DNA of 64,000 nucleotides from Chondrilla cf. caribensis. Lineage: Eukaryota; Porifera; Demospongiae; Chondrillida; Chondrillidae. Location of the stretch: assembly GCA_964020155.1 (NCBI GenBank), contig OZ026549.1, positions 5,981,719 through 6,045,718 on the forward strand. The letters run 5' to 3'. Position numbers and translations under genes: made by a program. The notes under the pieces are model-generated. The model was not told the origin of the DNA and ran no database searches. It saw nothing but the letters and a program-made list of their open reading frames with translations. How positions within the stretch are numbered: the stretch's first letter is position 1; every line of letters starts with the position of its first letter. Positions 32,215-55,165 of the stretch are shown here, in pieces.

Positions 32215-34858
32215 TTGTTCCAATGTCCCTCACACTCCTACTGGACAGGCTGTGTTCTACTTATCCATGTATGAACAAGTACTTGATCTACTTCACCTCA
32301 TTTGTGTGGTGTGTTTGGTTTGTGGATAAGTAGTTGTAGCACTTGAAGTACTCAAGTTTGGACCCAGGAGGTTGGTATTGTGACCATGTACCTGGTATGT
32401 TTGTCTGCTTGTAGGTGCCAGGTAGACCGGACGGTGGTAGACAGTTAGGTGGCAGACTAAACAATCCCAAGTCACCTGCCATGGCTCCCCTAGAGCTAAC
32501 CAGAGGTGGGGAAACCACTGATTGTCATAATTCTGATCTTGTGTCCGTGTTGACCCAGCCGGTCCCCAAGACCAGCAAGGAGATCACCCCAGCTCAGGAT
32601 AGGAAGGACCGCCCTCCTCCATCACTTGGACATCCCATCTCTTCGTCCTCCTCCTCCAGTTCCTTGTGTGACTCCACTGCCCCCACTCTGCCCAGCCCTC
32701 TCTCCACTCCTCTTTCCACCCCTCTGTCGGGCTTGGCACCATGGCCCACTCATGGGCTGTCTCCTGTGAAGAAGACCACACCTGACCCAACAGAGGAGGT
32801 CTCCGAGAGCAGTCACTTCACGGCTGTCCTTGCCAACCTCCCTCCTCCCCCGCTCTCTGACTTCTATGATGGCAAGTTCTCTAGCCATGAGCAGTTCTTT
32901 GCAGAATATGGTCAAAAGGTGTGTTCCGATCTTTCTGTCTACACATGGATGTGGTGTACAGTACACATGCATGTGGTGATATGCATAATATCATATTTTG
33001 AGAAAAACAGGGTTTACATACACACACGCACGCACACACACGGTGGATTCGCGAAGTTTGTTTTTGAGGGATGTGCTTGGACTTAGCTGAACTTGACTTC
33101 ACCTTCAATGCAGATTGCTACACATACACAAATACATGTACATATATACAGTACTACGTATGTATGTACTGGGATGTCATGTACTACGTACGTATGTACG
33201 GGGATGTCATGTACTACGTATGTACGAAGATGTCATGTACTACGTACGTATGTACTGGGATGTCATGTACTACGTATGTACTGGGATGTCATGTACTATG
33301 TATGTACAGGGATGTCATGTACTACGTATGTACAGGGATGTCATGTACTATGTATGTACGGGGATGTCATGTACTACGTATGTACTGGGATGTTATGTAC
33401 GCTGTTTGAATTCATGCTCTCTCTTTCTCATTTCTCCAGTGCTTTGATGTGTACTGCGATGCGAGGCCAACTGCTAGAGAAATGTTCGAGTCAATCTCCC
33501 CACCTTGTGAGTGGCCGGACATTATTCCCGATGAAGGAAAGGAGGATAGATTCGCTTCAGAGAGGACCGTAGAAGAAGACAATGATGACAACTGTAGCGA
33601 CCTGGAGGAGGTAGAAAGCAGTGGGGGTGGATCCAAGCCCAGCAGTACTCCGGACCTCTCTCGCAATGTGGTCTTCACTAGTGATAGGCCCATCTTGGAA
33701 AACGACTTACAACACCAAAGTCATGATCAACAACAGCAACTGGAACAGTCACAACAACAACAACAACAACAACAACAACAGGAGCTACTGCAACATAGCA
33801 GCAGTGAAGTTGCGGTAGATAAGAGCCAACAGGAGTCTCATTCTGCACCAGTGGAGGGTAGTCGTGAAGGCACTAGTGATGGGCCTGTCAAGGATGGACC
33901 GAGTCGCATGTTGTATCCTCCTATGGGCCCCCTCCGAGGCACCGTTATGCCATACTACGGTGTACCACCTCCTCATCCGGGTCCCTTCTACCCTTTTTAC
34001 CCTCCCCCCAACTGGGGACCTAATCCCTATATGCACCCTTCAGTGATGTCATCACAAGGGGGGTATCCCCCATACCCACCTTACTTTAATCATCCGCTTA
34101 TGATGGGGATATCCCCTGGCGTGCGATCTGATGCCAACTCGCCCCCTCCTAAACAGGATGAAGTGGACTCTAGTAAAGAGGTTGAAGCCACCTCTCTCCC
34201 CCCTCCTCCAGAGCAAGTGCTGCCTAAATCTGACTCCCCCAGGTGCTCCCCACAGTCTACCAATAGTGATGTTCTTAGCAATGTCACTAACGACAAGGTG
34301 ACGACGACCGCAACCACACTCAAGGATGAATGGGTGGAGTCGAGTAATGTATCATTATCAGAAGAGGTCTCTTCTCCAGTTGCTAAAGACATTTCAAGTA
34401 GCGAAGCTGCAACCACCGGGAGTGAGTCAGACTACCAGACCAGTACCTGGAGCAAACCGCCCACTCACGTTAAGCACGTTCATGATTTGAAGCAAAAGGG
34501 AAAGAGTTACTCGCTGAACAGAGCATTCAAGTCTTCGGCGCATTCCCACGGGAACAGTTGGAGAGGGAATTATGTTAAAGGAAGTCAGAAACCTTCAACA
34601 TTGAGTTTCAAGCAGCCTCCCGATGAAACAGACGGAATGGAAATGTTTGGTCCCTATGACAACAGTTACCGTAGCAAGGTCTCCCAAGCTGTCATTCCCG
34701 GTTCTGGAGGTCACATCGACTACGACGTTGGCTCTGACGACATGAGCCCAACGGCCCAGCAGCGCAGCGATATTGACAATGCTCTGAGCCAATACAACAT
34801 GTCTAGGGAGGAGCACTTCATTGAGAGCTTCACCTTGGGAAAGCATGTCCATGCATAA
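29403..34858 (+). CDS. OTUD4: OTU-domain deubiquitinase, OTUD4-like
   Basis: Ten exons: 29403-29540, 29635-29718, 29811-29908, 30039-30208, 30284-30550, 30713-30899, 30970-31826, 31954-32126, 32415-32918 and 33440-34858, 1298 aa, in phase throughout. The OTU cysteine-protease core is intact: Asp-Gly-Ser-Cys in VIKDGSCLFRAVAQQ near residue 35-40 and the catalytic His in GNEHYDSAY. The following LLYQNVFKVDT and SRDVLQLLSPTSYRNI blocks match OTUD4. A Tudor-like domain follows (GSECEVKIRKPRDG, VKGRINSVGNQKYTVYVPYL). The rest is disordered: two in-frame repeat blocks in exon 7, Pro/Ser-rich exon 9, and a polyQ tract near 33750. OTUD4 cleaves ubiquitin chains and binds RNA in the cytoplasm of known animals. 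Human OTUD4 is of similar size. Confidence 0.9.
29909..29970. repeat. (GT)n microsatellite beginning at a 5' splice site
   Basis: About 30 GT dinucleotides start exactly at the intron donor after OTUD4 exon 3. Any GT in the tract could in principle serve as donor. Confidence 0.9.
31005..31285 (+). repeat. Coding minisatellite, TSKRTSDPTGGGG units
   Basis: Inside OTUD4 exon 7, about seven or eight tandem units of 36-39 bp encode TSKRTSDPTGGG(G). Every length change is a whole codon, so the frame is kept. Variants (KKTTDP, PAGGG, PTADGG) show that copies have diverged. Confidence 0.9.
31570..31745 (+). repeat. Second coding repeat, GGVKPHPNNEG-like
   Basis: Further along OTUD4 exon 7, units of about 11-12 residues repeat the pattern (G/R)VKPHPNNEGG. 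The three C-terminal copies are nearly identical and earlier ones (KPYPNDTGG, RPHPGGRGR) are degenerate. Confidence 0.8.
33150..33400. repeat. ~26-bp minisatellite in last OTUD4 intron
   Basis: About ten copies of a unit GGGATGTCATGTACTACGTA plus a short tail, in the intron before the last exon. Confidence 0.9.
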
Positions 34859-35204
34859 AGGCACTGCTTTTTGTCTGTGCTGATCTTTGTGAATGTTAGT
34901 GTCTTGTTTGTTCTCCTGCTACAGTCGATGACTGTCTCATCATTTAACCTAATTATTGTGTTGAAGGAGGAGGAGACATTTCTTTTAGTTTGATTTTATT
35001 CTGAATGCTGTGCTTTGCTTATCCAGTTTCTAGCTGTACGTATTGGCTGCTCTTGTATACTGTCAGTTATTATGAATTGGTCACAAACTCTCCACTGTAT
35101 TCATCGAATGTTTTGCTGGGTCGATGGTGGGCGTTAGTTAGGGTCTAAAGTTTAACGAACGTTTACCCTTCGAGTGTGGCTCGTGGACGCGTCTGCATTT
35201 CGAC
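34859..35204. other. Tandem intergenic region, OTUD4/PGK
   Basis: 346 bp between the OTUD4 stop and the PGK start, same strand. It must contain the OTUD4 3' UTR and the PGK promoter. No AATAAA or TATA box stands out. Confidence 0.5.
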
Positions 35205-38200
35205 ATGGCTCTGAACAAGTTATCGATCACCGAGGTTGATCTGAAGGACAAGAGGGTCTTGATGAGGTGAATCTCTCGCGTAGACATACACATTGGTATT
35301 GATATTCATCAATAAATCGCTGTTTCTGCTGGTCAATTATTGTATCGTATTCTATGTGCATGATATTGGAAAAATATTCAGAATGATGTTTTCAATAAGT
35401 TATTATGTTGTCCCATGTTAGGGTCGACTTCAATGTACCTCTGGAGGGGAAGACAGTCAAAAGCGCCCAACGGTGAGTCTCACCAGCAGGTTTCCTATTG
35501 CACTGGTTCATGTGTTCATGTTTGTACACACACAGAATAATAGCTGCTCTCCCCACTATTAAACATGCCTTTGAGATGGGAGCAAAGTGCGTCGTTCTGA
35601 TGAGCCACTTGGGCCGTCCAGATGGTAGAGTACAAGAGAAGTATTCCCTCAAACCCGTAGCCTCGGAGTTGCAAACCCTCATTGGTCGTGAGGTTACCTT
35701 CCTCCCCAATTGTGTTGGACCAGAAGTGGAGGAAGCCTGCACTAATCCCAGTGATGGTATGTGGTTGCTTGGATACAGCTCTACTTGGTCTGTGGTGTGT
35801 ACAGCCAATCCTAACAGTACAGTACAGTCAATCGTGTTCGACCCATAGCTAGAATCTGTGTGTAGCACTGCCACATGTTCATGTGTTTGTAGAATGTATG
35901 AGTGGATCTACTGGTCCATGGATGTGATTGGTCTTGCTGTAAATCAAGCCACCAACTGGTCTAACAATTAACAGATCTTATGATTGTGTGTTATAATATA
36001 CTGGGTATCCAGCAAAGAGGGATATTTGATTGGGTTGTTTCCAAACATCAGGTGAATGACTGTACAACCAGGAAAGGGAGTGATAAGGCTCTGCTGGTGA
36101 ATCCACCAGCTGCTCCGTGTGTGTCGGGGCCCTCCCACCCTTTTCACATTAGAGTAGCAGCATCCATTCGATGTGTGGATTGTCTTTTACCCAGGTGCAT
36201 TAATCTTGTTGGAGAACTTGAGGTTTCATGTGGAAGAAGAGGGTAAAGGGAAGGATGAAAGTGGGCAGTCTGTGAAGGCAACTAAGGAACACGTCGAACA
36301 ATTCAGAGCCTCTTTGTCTAAACTGGGTGATGTCTATGTCAATGATGCCTTTGGTACAGCTCACAGAGCTCACAGGTTATTCTACATCTGTGAGCACTGC
36401 AGAGTGTGTGTGCTGTTTGTTTACTGCTCAATGACCCGTTCTCCGTAGTTCTGTAGTGGGTATTCAACTTCCCCAGAGAGCTGCTGGATTTCTAATGAAC
36501 AAGGAGCTTAGCTACTTTTCTAAGGCTCTCCATGCACCAAAGCAACCCTTTCTTGCCATCCTGGGGGGGTGAGTGCAGTCATCCGCGAAGGTGTCCACTT
36601 GTCTGTTGGTGTAATGTGTAATATGATGGTGTAATCAGGTGACTTGACCCGGCTGCTATGTCCATAGTTCAATAAGGGGACGAGTCTCCATAAAATGGAG
36701 CGATGGGTCCTGGCTACAATAGACCAAGGCAGTGTAAGCGTAACAATGCCAACCATTGCATCAAGGCTAGAAAGGCTCTGTTGATTGTGCTTCCCATCCC
36801 CTCTTCCCAGACTGTGGTGTTGCTTGCTTGTTTGTTTACTTCATATCCTAATTTCTGTTATTTCCCAGTTCTGTTTTTCCTAATTTTTATTCACTTCCTC
36901 TGTCACAATTTTCATTTCCTGGTGTTCCCGGCAGAGCCAAAGTACAGGACAAGATCCAGCTCATCCGGAACATGTTGGACAGAGTGAACGACATGATCAT
37001 TGGAGGGGGGATGGCGTACACCTTCGCTAAAATGGTTCAGGGAATGAAGGTGAGTTGTTCTGAACACAACCATATGTACACTCTATACAGGACATACACT
37101 GTGCAAGAACACACTGTACAGCACACACTAGAGGACACACACTGTACAGCACACACTAGAGGACACACACTGTACAGTACACACTAGAGGACACACACTG
37201 TACAGTACACACTAGAGGACACACACTGTACAGCACACACTAGAGGACACACACTGTACAGCACACACTAGAGGACACACACTGTACAGCACACACTAGA
37301 GGACACACACTGTACAGCACACACTAGAGGACACACACTGCACAGCACACACTAGAGGACACACACTGTACAGCACACACTAGAGGACACACACTGCACA
37401 GCACACACTAGAGGACACACACTGTACAGTACACACACTGTACAAGAAACACTATGTAGGATGTACTCTACAGGACATACACTGTACAAAACACACTGTC
37501 ACTGTATAGGACAAACCACACCGGCCATCCTATATAAGACACTGAACACACCACACTTGGCATGCAAGATGGTATTGGTCTGCTGTACACATGACATTGT
37601 GTACTTAGCTTCCATTGATATTCGACACAGGAAGGTGTAGTAGGGTTTCTTCCACTTGTTATTGAATACTTCAGAATGACCTTTCTGCTGCTGAAAGGTG
37701 TGAGTTGTCTACTGTCTGCTTATGTGTATGCAGATAGGGGACTCTCTCTTTGATGAAGAAGGATCAAAGATTGTTGGTGATTTAATGTCCACTGCTGAAA
37801 AGAAAGGCGTTAAAATCCACTTGCCTGTGGACCATATCACAGGAGACAAATTCAGCAAAGATGCCAAGGTGCTTAGTTGTGATTGACTGTGTTGTTCCAT
37901 TCCTTATGTTTGCCATTGTCTTGCAATATTGCAGGTTGATACTGTTACAGTAGAAATGGGAATACCAGATGGATGGATGGTAAGACATGAAAATTGCTTT
38001 AAAGTGTCCTTTGAATGGCATCAATTGCTTCCTCCTCAAGGGTCTTGATATAGGTCCTGAAAGTGTAACTCATTTTACAAGTGTGATAAGCAAGGCCAAC
38101 ACCATTGTGTGGAATGGGTGCGTGTACATTGATGAGCATTCTATATGCCTTTGCGTGTGTGTGTTCATGTGTGCATGTTGTTGTCATGTGTATGAATGTG

Positions 38201-38612
38201 TACTCAAGTATATACCCATTATGCCTGTCTGGTCTTACATAGCCCCCCAGGAGTGTTTGAATGGGACAGTTTTGCCAATGGATCAAAAGCATTCATGGAT
38301 GCAATGGTTATGGCAACAGAGAGAGGAGCTGTCACTATCATTGGTAAAGTACCTCTCATTAAAATGGTACAGTATGGAATGTGTGTAATCAGTGTTGTTT
38401 GGTAGGTGGAGGAGATACTGCTACATGTGCACAGAAATTTGGTGCTTCTGATAAAGTTAGCCATGTTAGTACAGGAGGTGGAGCAAGCTTGGAACTGCTA
38501 GAAGGTAATACAAGCATCTCACCCACATTAGCATGAATTTCACCTTGTCTTTGACTGTCTCCTTGCTATAGGTAAAGAACTACCTGGAGTGACAGCCCTT
38601 ACTAATGCTTAG
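35205..38612 (+). CDS. PGK1: Phosphoglycerate kinase
   Basis: Twelve exons: 35205-35266, 35422-35472, 35536-35756, 36195-36375, 36449-36568, 36935-37049, 37734-37868, 37935-37979, 38041-38117, 38243-38343, 38406-38504 and 38572-38612. They give 415 aa, the normal length. The enzyme transfers phosphate from 1,3-bisphosphoglycerate to ADP in glycolysis. Landmarks are the signature [49 protein letters not shown], the substrate-lid [21 protein letters not shown], and the nucleotide-binding GGGDT and [18 protein letters not shown]. Nothing is missing. It is the only recognisable PGK here, so whether it matches vertebrate PGK1 or PGK2 is not meaningful. Confidence 0.98.
37080..37440. repeat. 28-bp minisatellite, about 12 copies
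   Basis: Tandem units of ACACACTAGAGGACACACAC plus CTGTACAGC type tails lie in a PGK intron, with single-base variants (GTAC/GCAC). Confidence 0.95.
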
Positions 38613-39104
38613 AACATTTTCATGTTGTGAAGACCTTAGCACTAACTACGTAAAATGGAATTACGTGAATAATGCTACTGATTTCATCATACCTATGAAT
38701 GCACTTGTACATGTGTACAGAACCTCCTCGAGTCAGCCGCCCATTCATAAAATTGTAACGTTCATAGATCGTGATATCACCGACCCTTTATGGTCATGGG
38801 TATTTTTAGAAACTGCCGTATATGGTCGCTATCGATCAAGGGTGTCGTCCAGGAAGCCTCGTGCTCGGCAACCAACTCTTGCGACCTCTCTTCGCGGAAC
38901 TCTACACCTATCGAGATCCAAGTACGATCGTGCTACAACGTTCGACTAAACTATTCCGCACTTCACAAGAACGAATCAATAAATGTTCATTATTAACTAC
39001 AATATCAATTACACAACAATACGTATTACTTTCTACCTTGTCGAGCACTACAGTTAGTAAAAATACACGATGTTATCCTAACTGTGCAGATCATTCTTTA
39101 TAGA
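38613..39104. other. Convergent intergenic region, PGK/PLAC8
   Basis: 492 bp between the two stops. An AATAAA occurs near 38977 on the plus strand. No coding segment was recognised. Confidence 0.5.
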
Positions 39105-39437
39105 TCATTCACGGGCCATTGATTGACCGCCTCCTTGGACTTCGCGGGCCTCCTGGGAGATGGCACAACAGTAACAGAACCAATGGAGGAGGAAGTCGAT
39201 GATTGCGTTCCCTTCAATTCCCTTTGATTCTCTGACTTTGCCTCGAACTATCATTCCGACAATGCACTGGAAACCACCGAGCAGATATCCGACAAGATAC
39301 AGAAGTCCGCATGTGATACAGCTCTCTCCGATAGCTTCAGCATTCTTTCCCACTTGGTAGCAAGGGATGAAGGTTGAAATTAAACAGATGGTGAAATCTG
39401 AGAAACAGGAAAACAGTCCGGAGCTCCAGTCACCCAT
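39105..39437 (-). CDS. PLAC8/cornifelin-family cysteine-rich protein
   Basis: Intronless 110-aa ORF starting MGDWSSGLFSCFSDF. It has the PLAC8 hallmarks: an early aromatic/Cys segment, then STFIPCYQVGKNAEAIG, a Cys-rich hydrophobic middle (CITCGLLYLVGYLLGGFQC) and a late FLLHWFCYCC AISQEAREV block. The C-terminal tail is short and polar. Family members are small proteins that associate with membranes. In plants they affect organ size and metal transport, and in vertebrates they include PLAC8 and cornifelin. The specific role here cannot be told. Confidence 0.88.
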   Translation of the reverse strand: MGDWSSGLFSCFSDFTICLISTFIPCYQVGKNAEAIGESCITCGLLYLVGYLLGGFQCIVGMIVRGKVRESKGIEGNAIIDFLLHWFCYCCAISQEAREVQGGGQSMARE

Positions 39438-39520
39438 TGTTTCAACGAAGAAATGCTAACAGCCTGACGGAAATCTGTATTCTTGGAGGGATAGTGGTAG
39501 CCGAGGGGCGGACGCTTCGT

Positions 39521-39528
39521 TTTTATAG
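39521..39528 (-). promoter_or_regulatory. TATA box for the PLAC8-family gene
   Basis: CTATAAAA on the minus strand about 85 bp upstream of the PLAC8 ATG, a suitable distance for a start site near 39493 and a short leader. Confidence 0.5.
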
Positions 39529-39850
39529 TTGGGATGGTTGCTATGGTAGCATTGACGTCATAGTAGTGGAAAATGGAGATTTTGATCCCTATCAATTAGT
39601 AATCTATGGTAAAAAACCGTTTCAAGTTAACTAGTCGATCGGCATCAAAACATTGTGCATTCACATAATGTTTCGCATTGAATTCACTGTTCAATGCATA
39701 ATTAGCTGTAATAATAGTGCAAGACATTTGCAGTAACTCATATTTTGCAAATGCAGTACACGAACAACAGTAGATGCGTGAATCCTGGCCGTCGTTCTAC
39801 ATTGCCTGTGTAAATATAATCATATGAGTTTTGTACAATGTAGTACACTG

Positions 39851-39860
39851 TATATAAAAG
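39851..39860 (+). promoter_or_regulatory. Consensus TATA box TATATAAAAG
   Basis: A near-perfect plus-strand TATA box. The next coding start on that strand is a 31-codon ORF at 40166 or the C2CD3 ATG at 40354. It may drive C2CD3 with a long leader or an unrecognised short transcript. Confidence 0.45.
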
Positions 39861-40353
39861 AGCTACCCAACGTCGCTCGTTTGAGATACAACATAGCCTA
39901 CTCACGAAGAGTCCGATAAAAAGAAGCTATTGCGAACTGTCTGATTCAGATACGAATATTCCAACACTTCAAACAACTAGTCAGTCGAAACTGCATGAAA
40001 ATTACCACCTCTACAAATATACATTTCAATTTCGTTCTGTTTTCTAATATATCATATCTTTGTCCAGCAAGCAGTTTATGCATCGCACAACTAAAGAAAC
40101 CACTGAGATATCAAGTCAACCTATGTTTAGACTGTTGATTATACTGCATACGTAGAAAAAACCCAATGCCGACAAGGAAACGAACAGTATTGAGACTGCG
40201 ACTAGCGCACAAGAGCAACCGTCGAGCCGGAAATTATTCATTGTCAGCCGCCAGAGGGTGAGGGATCAGACCAATTTGGTTACCATGGCTCCCGCCCCAC
40301 TCGACGTCACTACTGTGGTGGACAATGGCGGGTTCAGTGGGTGAAATACAAAA

Positions 40354-52146
<11,793 letters not shown>

Positions 52147-52192
52147 GTGTGTCCCTTCATTTTATATCCGGTCACGCCCCTGCAGTTATGTA

Positions 52193-52198
52193 AATAAA
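52193..52198 (+). terminator. Poly(A) signal of C2CD3
   Basis: AATAAA 47 bp after the C2CD3 stop and only 50 bp before the ATG of the downstream acyl-CoA synthetase gene. Confidence 0.6.
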
Positions 52199-52247
52199 AT
52201 AAAATGGGTGTGTCTTTTTATGGGCGTATCTGGCGTGCAATTCGAAA

Positions 52248-52998
52248 ATGGAGACTGCAGTAACGTTCGGTCAAGCGCAGTACGATGACGAGGAGCTGGA
52301 CGACGGTGTGTGTGTGTGTGCGCGGTGGACGTGCCGTTCAGTACAGCACTAGCTGTTGTCTGTGTCGCTGCATGCTCGCTTCACCCTGTTCTCTCGCGTT
52401 GTGTGCAGACATGGAGCTCCCGGAGGAGCTGCGGGGGTCCATCCCTCAGGGACCCGTCAACCCTTTCGAGCAAGTACCCCAGAAACCGTCAAGATCTGCT
52501 TTCGTGGTAGATCCGACTGCTTTGGCTGGAAAACTCGAACAAGAAAGAAGAGAGAAAGACCTCCTGGAGGACGAGGATGAGACGGAGGAAGAAAGTAGCC
52601 TCGAATACGAGTCAGATATATCCATGGACCGCATCGCCCCTCATGTTAGCACAGACGAGGTTAAAGTGCGCAAGGATAGGGAGGTGTTCTGGACATCAGA
52701 CCCACAACAGCGTTAGTCTATCACTCTGGTTAGTTGCACGAGGTTGTGGTGTTGATGGTGAGTTCATTGAATAGCATTTGACCTGGATATTGGAGAAAAA
52801 GGACTGTCTGCTGAAGAACCGAAGACCATTCCGGTATTCTTTAAAGAAATTGTCAGAGAGCATCCGAAGGTGACAGCATTGAAGTGGAAGGAAGGAGATA
52901 GAGTGGTCAAGTTGACGTATGAGGAATATTGGGACAAAGTGGTTGCTGTCGGCAGGTCCTTTATCAAGGTGAGGATGGAGCAAGCAGACATGAACAGC

Positions 52999-53067
<69 letters not shown>

Positions 53068-55089
53068 GTGTTTGTACCTTGCAGGAGTGATCCAATCAGT
53101 CAACTCATTTCAAATATGCCTCCACTCCCTATAGCATGGGATTTATCGATTCTGTTGTGTGTGCATTATCGGAAAGACATGCCCTGAATGGTATTATACT
53201 GCTTTGGGAGCCATTTTGACTGGGTAAGACCCCTTAATTACTAATTGTAATAATAGGCTTACTAGCCAGGATTCACATGTATTGTGATGTAGAGGTATGG
53301 TCATGGCTGTCCCCCCCAATGCTACCACTGAAGAGTGTCTGTCAATATTGAGCAGCTGTCGAGCTAGCATCTGTGTAGTCGAAGATATGGAACAGTTTGA
53401 GAAAGTGTTTAATGTGCGTGAGTTTGCCTTGGGGATGGAGGAATTGAAGTTGAATGTCTTCTGTTGTCGTTGCCATGGCAGCAATGGCATCACATGCCTC
53501 ACCTAAACTGTATGATGATTTGGAAGGAGAAGTTGCCAGAGCCCCTCAACCGCGTGTACAAGGTAGACCAGCTCTGTTGATTGTCACCAGTAGACGATGT
53601 GTTTACTGGATCTGTTTTGTAGTGGGAGGAGTTCTTAGAAAAGGGTGTATCTATTGGCTATGATGCAATTGATGTGGAAATATCCAAACAAGACCCCGCC
53701 CACGCAGCTGTCCTTGCTTTCACAGTGAGTACAGTTGTGCCCTATCCTGCCATGTGTGCATGTGTGTAGCTCTTGCCTTCTGCACTCCATCAGAAGAGGT
53801 CAGGGGATGAGATGAAGAAGATCATGTTGACGCATGATAACGTGAGCATCCATGTTCACTGGATTGTGTAATCATTTAGCTGTTTTGTGAAATATCACTG
53901 TATTATTGCATCACAGATTGTCTGGACAACTAAGGCTCTGTACTCCTCCTACCAGGAGGGACTTCACAGAGGAAAGGAGAGCTTTCTTAGTATACTGCCG
54001 CCTTGTCATATTACCAACATGGTGAGTTGCTGGAAGGATTACTGTTGTCATGACTACACTCAATTTTTCCCACGATTAGCTAATGGAGATATTCCTCCCA
54101 TTGCGGCTGGTTGGCTGTGTCAAGTTTGCTCCAATGACTGAGGAGACCAGCTTGTTGTCAACTCTGAAGGAGATGCAGCCAACAGTTTTCTTTGCAGCTC
54201 CAAGGTGCGCTGTGAACTAGTTCACTGTCTTGTTATTGTTGGACCACAAGTCCAGTAGAAGTTAGCACTCCAGTCATGGGTGCCGTCCTTGTCCGCAATA
54301 CCTAATACGTATGACTTAATAGCTTGATGTTTATTGATTTAGACAATTACACACGTCACTTGTTGGCTAATTATTTGCAACGGTCATGTTAACGGTGGTT
54401 GTCACACATAGTTTTGTAAACATTGCCTGAAGAAGCCCAAGTGGGCAAAACATTGCGATTAATTTGCCAACAAGCGATGTGCGTAATTGTCCAAATAAAT
54501 AAACACCAATCTATTAAGGTTTAGCATGTCAACTAACTTCTATCAACTTATCTGTTCATCATTCACCTCTAATCGTACATCAATTTGAAGACCTAAATAT
54601 CTGGCATTTATTGCAAAGTTGTCCTGTGGTTAATGTGCACCTATTTTGCAAGTGATGTGGTGGGTGTGGTCAATGTTGCCCATTCTCAATTGTATTAGTG
54701 TTTGGGAAAGACTGATGTTGGAGACTAAAACAGCTGACAAGAAGAAAACAGTCACCAAAAAGGTTTACCAAGTTTTAGGGGTTGTCCCTTGATGTGCTTT
54801 AATTGGATAAGTTTTCATCACAGATGTTGGGACTGTCCCACTGTCATCTAGCAGCAGTTGGGTCAAGTCGTGTGCCAGAAGAGGTTACCAATTACTTCGG
54901 TGCTTCTCGTCTGAAGCTGAAGGAGATCTACGGGAGTTGTGAGACCACCGGGGTAGCCTCCCTCAACACACTGGACACTGCACAGTCCAGGACAGGCACC
55001 CAAGGATGGCCGCTGGAGGGAGCTCAGCTCATCATTGAGAATGTGGATACAGTTGGGAATGGAAAGGTGTGTGTATGCATCTGTGTGTG

Positions 55090-55165
<76 letters not shown>

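Noticed and set aside
53454..53663. Alternative reading MASHASPKLYDDLEGEVARAP in the synthetase
   Set aside because: The other frame (QWHHMPHLNCMMIWKEKLP) matches the family and keeps phase with both neighbouring exons.
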